The translations under genes and the position numbers were made by a program. A stretch of 64,000 bases of DNA, from positions 620,001 through 684,000 of the forward strand of contig NZ_CP097759.1 in assembly GCF_023586365.1 (NCBI RefSeq). Direction: 5' to 3'. Shown here piece after piece: positions 57,788 to 64,000 of the stretch. This DNA comes from Blochmannia endosymbiont of Camponotus sp. (GTDB lineage Bacteria; Pseudomonadota; Gammaproteobacteria; Enterobacterales; Enterobacteriaceae). The first letter of the stretch is position 1; every line of letters begins with the position of its first letter. The notes under the pieces are model-generated. The model searched no databases and was not told the origin of the DNA. It saw only the letters and a list, made by a program, of their open reading frames with translations.

Positions 57788-59605
57788 ATAATATCTCAAA
57801 ATAATCAATTATTATATTCATAATTACTAATTTAATCATTTTACCTGCATTTACCCATATAGCTATGCTGGATACAATATATTTTGATGGTCAATACCTA
57901 TATAAATTTTAAAAAATAACCTATCTGAGTAACATACCCTATGTTTCTTCTATTTTTTAATAAATTATGTTTATAAAATATTTTTTACTTTAAATCAAAA
58001 AATAATAAATTCTCATAAATATCCTTTAAAACTAAATATTATATTGTATATATAAAACCCATTAATTACTGATTTAACATTTATTGAATCATTCATATGA
58101 CTTGTTAATTACGACAATCATCGATCATTTATACAATATTTATAAAAACGATATTTATAATAAATAGATTACATAAACTATAAAATCTGATTATTTTTTA
58201 TATAACTGAAAACTTAAATTAATCATTCAAATAAATACATATAATATAAACATATTATTTTTACATTAAGAATTTGTATTTACATCAATCATATATTGAA
58301 TTTAATTTAAAAACCTATTACGTAGTTATCATTAATACTACAAAATTCACAAATTTGAAAATTTTATTGATATATATAATGAAATTTATTTCAAGTTGCT
58401 TGAAAAATAATTTTTTATTACTTGTTACTATTTTGTATTTAAACAAAATTTATTTATTCAAATTTATAAAAATATATAAAAATTAATTTTATTGTAATTT
58501 ATATATATGGTACATATATATAAATTACATTATTAAAAATTAAACAATAAAATTAAACTGGCGTATGTACTTTATTCTTTTAATTTTATCGTATATTTAT
58601 CTATTTCCGCCGCAACGTAATGATAGAAACGAATTGCTCATTCAGAATAAAATTATGTTAAAAATAATCTTATTTTTATAATTTTAAATATTTTGAGAAA
58701 TTTATTTTTTTACGTTAGTATATTTATATTGCAATTTTAAATGATAAAAATAACTTATATTATAACCACGTAACTATGTATGATGAAATATATATTTCGC
58801 AACTGTTTGCTTCATAGTATTGGATGCAAATCTTCACTGACACAGGATAAAGAGTATGATTACTATATATAATATTTTCAGTATTGCCACATAGTTACTA
58901 ACTACTATAGAAATTTCCCAGATATTATATATGAATTATATATAAAATATATGTTAATCACTTATCGGATTAGATTGTAAATGCATTTGTTTTTATATGC
59001 ATAAACCTGATTATATCTTATTATTTTATTTATAAAATAAAAATTTTTAGTAAAATGTCAATAATAAAATTAACAGTATCATATGCTTTAATTATAATAT
59101 TTTTAAAAAAATAATAAAAATATTTTTTTATTTAATCGAAAAAATTAATATCTGTTATTATCTGTAAATTTTAATTTTCCTTAAATAATATTAAATGATT
59201 AAAAATAATAAATATACACAATGAAGATGTTCTAAAAATCTAATATTTTAGAATTATGTTCAAATTTTACATCAATACGATTTCAAGAATATCACAGTGC
59301 TAGAATGATGAAGAAATTTTGGTGTTTTTTCTTAAAAAAGTCATTAATTCATTAATTAGACCTAAATGCTTTGAAGTAATTATGATCGAATGTTAAATAA
59401 TCTTAATTTAAAAATACTAATGTTCATCATAAACAATATAATTTTTTATGATATTATTCTTTTATGGAAATACAATTATTTACTTTTAAATCATATGAAC
59501 ACTATCGCTCCTAATGAGCGAGATATTTTTATTAAACAAAAAACATCCATTTATAATCAAAGCATTACAATTAACATAAGGTTAATATAAAAAAATTAAA
59601 AAATG
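57788..59605. other. 1.8-kb A+T-rich spacer between waaC and waaA
   Basis: In enterics this interval carries the LPS outer-core gene cluster. Here I find no credible gene. Two small plus-strand frames (58274-58486 and 59390-59590) are low-complexity and have no ribosome-binding site. A 17-bp perfect inverted repeat lies at 58493-58529. Two patches, about 58561-58640 and 58780-58870, are less A+T-rich and could be fossils of lost genes. Confidence 0.5.
58493..58529. repeat. 17-bp perfect inverted repeat with 3-nt spacer
   Basis: TGTAATTTATATATATG (58493-58509) and its exact reverse complement (58513-58529) flank the spacer GTA. It lies inside the waaA-waaC spacer, far from any start codon. 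Its A+T content makes chance more plausible than for the coaBC repeat, but the arm-spacer geometry is the same as the metA and coaBC repeats. Confidence 0.85.
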
Positions 59606-60580
59606 TTATAAAATATATTTTAAATTTAAAATTTTTTGGAATGATTCCCAGACGTGTACAGGGGTCAAGTGTTTCATTTTTTTAGTTGAAGATCGTAAGA
59701 CGATTTGGTTTTGTCCATATGTTCCAATTAATTTAGGATTAGTTGGGCCATATAATGTTACGTTAGGGCAACCGAGCGCTGCTGTCAAATGACTCAGTCC
59801 AGTATCAACAGATATTACCGCTGTTGCTCCAGATATTTGGATAGCAATCTCTTGTAGCGTTAATTGTGGTAAAATTATTATTTGGTTGCAATGTAATCTC
59901 GCTAACCGATGGGTACGTAATTCTTCACTTTTTGTCCAAAAAGGTAATTTAATGCGATATCCTGCATCAATAGCAAATTGAGCAATAATACTCCAATGCA
60001 ATTCCGGCCAAAGTTTTTCAAATTTAGTAGTAGAATGGAAAAATATTAAATAAGGAGCATGATGTTTTTGCGGAGGAAATAAATGTTCAATATTATACTT
60101 GCCTATATAAGATGGCACAGGATATTTTAAGCTGAGAGAAAAAAGCTGTCGAATGCGTTCTACAGCGTGTTGATTTTTATTGGAATAATGTCGTTCATGA
60201 TAAAACAAAGAACTAATAGATTCTCGTACACTTATATAGTCCATACCATGTTTTTTGCCACATGTCATACATGTTACTAACAATGATGTCTTCAATAAAC
60301 CTTGAGCATCGATAATCACATCATATTTTTTTTTTAATTGTATACAACATTCACTATATTTCTTCCATGAAGACAGTTTATACCAATTTTTTATCCAAGA
60401 TCTAAGGTTTATAGGAATAATTTGATGTATTCCTGGATGCCATCCAAGAATTTCAGAAAAAGTTTCTTCTACAATCCAATCAAATAATATATTTGGTACA
60501 ATATTTGATGCATCAGTAACTGCAGGTAAAGTATGTATAATATCTCCCATAGAAGAAATTTTTATAATTAACACTTTCAT
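59606..60580 (-). CDS. waaC: LPS heptosyltransferase I
   Basis: WaaC adds the first heptose to Kdo2-lipid A. The 324-aa GT-B (GT9) protein (E. coli 319) begins MKVLIIKISSMGDIIHTLPAVTDA. It contains YDVIIDAQGLLKTSLLV, KHGMDYISVRESISSLFYHERH, and the C-terminal ISVDTGLSHLTAALGCPNVTLYGPTNP. A run of ten A (60326-60335 as T) encodes LKKKY. It is the last gene of the hldD-waaF-waaC run, 22 bp after waaF. Confidence 0.96.
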   Translation of the reverse strand: MKVLIIKISSMGDIIHTLPAVTDASNIVPNILFDWIVEETFSEILGWHPGIHQIIPINLRSWIKNWYKLSSWKKYSECCIQLKKKYDVIIDAQGLLKTSLLVTCMTCGKKHGMDYISVRESISSLFYHERHYSNKNQHAVERIRQLFSLSLKYPVPSYIGKYNIEHLFPPQKHHAPYLIFFHSTTKFEKLWPELHWSIIAQFAIDAGYRIKLPFWTKSEELRTHRLARLHCNQIIILPQLTLQEIAIQISGATAVISVDTGLSHLTAALGCPNVTLYGPTNPKLIGTYGQNQIVLRSSTKKMKHLTPVHVWESFQKILNLKYIL

Positions 60581-60602
60581 GACAATTATCTTGCTTGATT
60601 AA

Positions 60603-61643
60603 TCAATGTAATAATGTTTTTAATGCCCTCAAAACTTGATCTGGAGTAATATCCATTAAACTGCTATGATAGCCATATAGGCTATCACCATTGCGCATAG
60701 TATAATATCCTTGCATATGACGAATCACAATAGATTGAGAAAATAAAGGCGGAGTAAACTGAGGATTACTAGGTCCATACAGCCCTATTACAGGGCGTTT
60801 TAATGCGCAAGCTACATGCATTAAACCAGAATCATTACTAACAATTCCTGTACAGGCCGCTATTATTGCAATAGCTTCTCCTAATGATGTAATTCCTATA
60901 AGATTGTTACAGTGTTGTTTCATATTCTTAAGAATACTATGTTTAATAAATCTATTAATTAATTGATCTTTAGGTGATCCTAATATTACTACATGATATC
61001 CATAATGAATCAATCGAATAGCTAATGTTATGTAATGATAATGAGGCCAACTTTTCGCTAATCCAAATTCCGCTCCCGGGCATAAACCAATCAATGATTT
61101 TCTGTGACAATACAAATTAAATTTGTACAATATATCTTCAATTTCTTTTTCATTTACATTTAATTGAGGTAACGGTAGTGGACAAGGTAAATTATAAAAA
61201 TTTTTCGTAACATTATAATCACATGCCAAAGCGGCATAACGTTGTACCATTAATGGGAATAATTTTTTGTTAAGTATTCTCAAATCATTCAGTATACCAT
61301 ATCTCATTTCTCCACACCATCCAGTCCGAACCGGAATACCTGCAAAAAACGGTATTAAAGCAGATTTAAATGAATTAGGTAATATTATCGCTTGTTGATA
61401 TTTCTCATTTTTTAAAAATTTTCCGAGATGATAACATTTCGATAGCTCTAAAACCCCATGCTCGTAAGGAATAAATAATATTTGATTAATTTCAGGCATA
61501 TGATTAAATAAATCCTTGCACCACATCGGAGTAAGGACATCAATCTTAATGTTGGAACGGTATTTCTTAATCAACAATCGATACATACTATGTGAGATCA
61601 TGGTATCGCCAATCCATGAAGGACTAATAACTAATATTTTCAC
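60603..61643 (-). CDS. waaF: ADP-heptose:LPS heptosyltransferase II
   Basis: WaaF adds the second heptose of the LPS inner core. The protein contains LVISPSWIGDTMISHSMYRLL, LPNSFKSALIPFFAGIPVRTGWCGEMRYG, CPGAEFGLAKSWPHYHY and NDSGLMHVACALKRPVIGLYGPS. I chose a GTG start at 61643, which aligns (M)KILVISPSW with E. coli and gives 346 aa (E. coli 348). An in-frame GTG at 61661, touching the hldD stop, would add six residues and cannot be excluded. There is no in-frame ATG at the start. Confidence 0.93.
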   Translation of the reverse strand: MKILVISPSWIGDTMISHSMYRLLIKKYRSNIKIDVLTPMWCKDLFNHMPEINQILFIPYEHGVLELSKCYHLGKFLKNEKYQQAIILPNSFKSALIPFFAGIPVRTGWCGEMRYGILNDLRILNKKLFPLMVQRYAALACDYNVTKNFYNLPCPLPLPQLNVNEKEIEDILYKFNLYCHRKSLIGLCPGAEFGLAKSWPHYHYITLAIRLIHYGYHVVILGSPKDQLINRFIKHSILKNMKQHCNNLIGITSLGEAIAIIAACTGIVSNDSGLMHVACALKRPVIGLYGPSNPQFTPPLFSQSIVIRHMQGYYTMRNGDSLYGYHSSLMDITPDQVLRALKTLLH

Positions 61644-61661
61644 AACGAAAATTTCATTCAC

Positions 61662-62624
61662 TTAATTATTACAATGCTCAACATTATTGCATGATAACCA
61701 ATTTAAATAACGACATATACCTTGATGAAGGTCAAGGAATTTTTTACAATAACCCGCCTCTCTTAACTGAGAGATATTTGCCTGAGTAAATATTTGATAA
61801 TGATCACGAATTTGTTTTGGCATAGAAATATATTTAATGGTCATATTTTGATCAAAAAAACTTAATACGATATTAGCAATGCACTCAAATGATTCAGATT
61901 TTCCTGTTCCACAATCGAAAATTCCAGATATGTTATTATTCCATGCCCAAAGATTTATATCAACTATATCTTCAATATGTATAAAATCTCGTTTTAACTG
62001 TTTACTTCCAATAAATAGTGTTGGGTGTTTTTTGCTGATAATTTGTCGATATAATTGAAATATTATACTAGCCATACTGCCTTTATGTGCTTCACAGGGA
62101 CCATAAACATTAAAATATCTTAATCCGCAAACCTGAGATGCAACTTTTGGCAATATAGAGCGCACATATTGATCAAATAGAAATTTGGAATAACTGTATA
62201 TATTCATGGGTTGTTCATATGTATGGGACTGCAGAAGCACTCTGGTATCTTTACCATATACTGACGCAGAAGAAGCGTATATAAAAGGAATTTTGTTTTT
62301 AACACAATAAAATAATAGATCTTTAGAATATTGATAATTATTCTCCATCATATACTTACCGTCCCATTCAGTAGTAGAAGAACAGGCTCCTTCATGAAAC
62401 ACTACGGCTATATCCTTAATATAAGAATTAACAGGATTATTCAGTATATTATTGATAAAACAATTTTTATCTATATAGTCCGAAATATACAAATTCTTCA
62501 GATTGTTATATTTTTTTCCATTCTTTAAATTATCTACCACCAAAATATTTTTGTATGCAATTTTATTTAAAGACTTAATAATATTGCAACCTATAAACCC
62601 TGCTCCGCCAGTGACTACAATCAT
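61662..62624 (-). CDS. hldD: ADP-L-glycero-D-manno-heptose-6-epimerase
   Basis: HldD epimerises ADP-D,D-heptose to the L,D form used by WaaC and WaaF. The 320-aa short-chain dehydrogenase-like protein (E. coli 310) has the NADP motif TGGAGFIGCNIIKSLN, FHEGACSSTTEWDGKYMM, the catalytic YSYSK, and RYFNVYGPCEAHKGSMAS. It heads the hldD-waaF-waaC operon on the minus strand. Confidence 0.96.
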   Translation of the reverse strand: MIVVTGGAGFIGCNIIKSLNKIAYKNILVVDNLKNGKKYNNLKNLYISDYIDKNCFINNILNNPVNSYIKDIAVVFHEGACSSTTEWDGKYMMENNYQYSKDLLFYCVKNKIPFIYASSASVYGKDTRVLLQSHTYEQPMNIYSYSKFLFDQYVRSILPKVASQVCGLRYFNVYGPCEAHKGSMASIIFQLYRQIISKKHPTLFIGSKQLKRDFIHIEDIVDINLWAWNNNISGIFDCGTGKSESFECIANIVLSFFDQNMTIKYISMPKQIRDHYQIFTQANISQLREAGYCKKFLDLHQGICRYLNWLSCNNVEHCNN

Positions 62625-63195
62625 ACATTCTCACATAATTACATGCATACCTAAATACAATTAATACAATAAATTTAAATTATTTTATATAACACAACAT
62701 CATAAAAATAGTGTTTTAATATTTAATGGAAAAGTATATAACCTTAAGTTATTTACTGTATAATATATACATATAGTAACTCCACAATTTTCGATTATAT
62801 TATTTCCAGAATCATTACAGAAAATACAATGCAAAAAAATTATTTGCTATTGTCTGGTGTATAAACTACTCAGGATGAGAATATATCACAAATAACTTTA
62901 TTTATTGAATTATTCAAAAAAAAATGTACTAGTTTTCTACTTTAACATAGAATATACTGATTTTATGATGCGCTTGTGACATAAAATCAGTATATGTGTG
63001 TTTATACTCATTCATGATGTTTATATATTAATTTGGTATCATGTTATCAAATGTAAAACATATTTATTATCGCGGTAATATCGTAATGATTCATAATTTT
63101 TCCATCTTTATTAAAAAAATATATGTGACACTCCATGATATAAATAAGTTTTAGTATATTATGTAAGATTTATTTTTCAACCAAGTCTACAATCT
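62625..63195. other. Divergent spacer between hldD and yibN
   Basis: This 571-bp region should carry promoters for both directions. It contains a 16-bp perfect inverted repeat at 62952-62995, described separately. No gene is visible. Confidence 0.5.
62952..62995. repeat. 16-bp perfect inverted repeat with 12-nt loop
   Basis: ATATACTGATTTTATG (62952-62967) is the exact reverse complement of 62980-62995, around a 12-nt loop (62968-62979) that is relatively G+C-rich. It lies about 200 bp before yibN, between divergent genes, so it may be an operator or a 5' hairpin rather than a terminator. Confidence 0.85.
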
Positions 63196-63633
63196 ATGTA
63201 TATTCAAGAAATAATAACATTTTTACAACGCCATATAATACTCAGTATTATATGGACGCTTTTGTTAATCGCAGTGTTATACACTACAATTAATAGTTGG
63301 TTATTCGGGTCTTCTGAAATATTACGTGATAAAGCAATTTATCTAATGAATAAAAAAAATGCGATAGTAATAGATATTCGTAGTCAAGATGATTATCATT
63401 CGGGACATATAACAAACAGCATTAATGTTTCAATAGAAGAAATTAAAAATAATAATATTTGTAAATTTAAAAGGTTTAAACAGCATCCATTGATTATTGT
63501 ACACGATAATAATGCGCTAGCACACTCAATTAAACAACATCTGTATAAATTGAAATTTGAAGAAATATATGTACTACATGGTGGGATAGTCGGCTGGAAA
63601 GCTGATAATTTTCCTCTTTTATTAAAAAAATAA
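63196..63633 (+). CDS. yibN: Rhodanese-like membrane protein YibN
   Basis: This 145-aa protein (E. coli YibN 143) has one N-terminal membrane helix (LSIIWTLLLIAVLYTTI) and a rhodanese-like domain (NAIVIDIRSQDDYHSGHITNSINVS and HGGIVGWKADNFPLLLKK). The loop where rhodaneses carry the active-site cysteine reads VHDNNALAH here, with no cysteine, so sulfurtransferase activity is unlikely. It lies 25 bp before grxC, the enteric yibN-grxC-secB order. Confidence 0.9.
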   Translation: MYIQEIITFLQRHIILSIIWTLLLIAVLYTTINSWLFGSSEILRDKAIYLMNKKNAIVIDIRSQDDYHSGHITNSINVSIEEIKNNNICKFKRFKQHPLIIVHDNNALAHSIKQHLYKLKFEEIYVLHGGIVGWKADNFPLLLKK

Positions 63634-63658
63634 AGCGTTAAAATAATGAGAATAAAAA

Positions 63659-63934
63659 ATGGCTTATATTGAAATTTACACAAAAAAAGATTGTCCTTAC
63701 TGTGAACGAGCCAAAGCATTGTTAACAAAAAAATCTTTAGATTTTAGAGAAATTTCTGTAGATTGCAGTAACTTATCAGATAATCTAAATATAGAAATGA
63801 GGCAGCGCTCTGGTGGCCGCACTACATTTCCGCAGATTTTTATAGATGATCTACATATTGGAGGATCAGATGATTTGGTACTTTTAAATGACCAGGGAAA
63901 ATTAGATCTAATCTTAATAAATACAAAGAGTTAA
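63659..63934 (+). CDS. grxC: Glutaredoxin 3
   Basis: GrxC is a small cytoplasmic glutathione-dependent disulfide reductase that can serve ribonucleotide reductase. The 91-aa protein (E. coli 83) has the CPYC redox site in TKKDCPYCERAKALL, the cis-proline in TTFPQIFIDD, and HIGGSDDL, where E. coli has GGCDDL. It follows yibN by 25 bp. The last 66 bp of the window (63935-64000) show no gene start that I can support; secB would be expected next. Confidence 0.95.
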   Translation: MAYIEIYTKKDCPYCERAKALLTKKSLDFREISVDCSNLSDNLNIEMRQRSGGRTTFPQIFIDDLHIGGSDDLVLLNDQGKLDLILINTKS

Positions 63935-64000
63935 TAAATTATGATTACTTATTAAATCGAGATGTATTGGGGGGTTTTTTGTGTTGAAAAACAACAGTAA

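Noticed and set aside
58274..58486. A 70-codon plus-strand frame in the waaA-waaC spacer
   Set aside because: It is low-complexity, rich in Ile, Asn, Lys and Tyr as expected from A/T-rich noise, has no ribosome-binding site and resembles no family I know.
59390..59590. A 66-codon plus-strand frame just before the waaC 3' end
   Set aside because: No recognisable motif or Shine-Dalgarno; composition is typical of chance frames in this spacer.

Overview
The window looks like a piece of the reduced, very A+T-rich chromosome of an insect endosymbiont of the Gammaproteobacteria, close to Blochmannia (carpenter-ant symbionts). This rests on protein similarity recalled from memory, on enterobacterial gene order with many single-gene deletions, on long gene-poor A+T-rich spacers, and on retention of amino-acid and LPS genes while dnaA, recF, tat, ftsEX and most regulators are gone. 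The genus is an inference; no database search was possible. No insertion sequence, prophage, CRISPR array or horizontally acquired island is visible.

Region 1 (1-23425) runs glyS-glyQ, a permease, ibpA, gyrB, dnaN, rpmH-rnpA-yidD/yidC-mnmE, glmU, the atpBEFHAGDC operon and mnmG. This is the E. coli 82-84 min order with dnaA, recF, rsmG and atpI removed. Most genes lie on the minus strand.

Region 2 (23426-24338) is the probable replication-origin zone. Base skew on the plus strand flips from C-rich to G-rich near 23520-23560, and gene direction diverges here. A lone tRNA-Ile(GAU) sits beside it. No DnaA box was seen.

Region 3 (24339-45245) is almost all plus strand: metA, pgi, (rsmD minus), ftsY, rpoH, metE, udp, rmuC, ubiE, ubiB, ubiD, dsbA and polA. 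It covers methionine synthesis, glycolysis, membrane targeting, heat-shock transcription, ubiquinone synthesis, periplasmic disulfides and DNA repair. PolA keeps its polymerase and 5'-nuclease motifs but has lost all four proofreading carboxylates.

Region 4 (45246-64000) is mostly minus strand: engB, glnA, rpoZ, gmk, a MarR-type regulator, yicC, dut-coaBC, then rpmB-rpmG (plus), coaD, waaA, waaC, waaF, hldD, and yibN-grxC (plus). LPS inner-core and Kdo genes, CoA synthesis and glutamine synthetase dominate. Spacers here are long (up to 1.8 kb) and nearly featureless. The most striking non-coding object is a perfect 46-bp inverted repeat with a 3-nt spacer directly upstream of coaBC.

Together the genes show a cell that keeps respiration and ATP synthesis, ubiquinone, LPS core, translation and supply of methionine and glutamine, while shedding replication-initiation control, protein-export branches and regulation.
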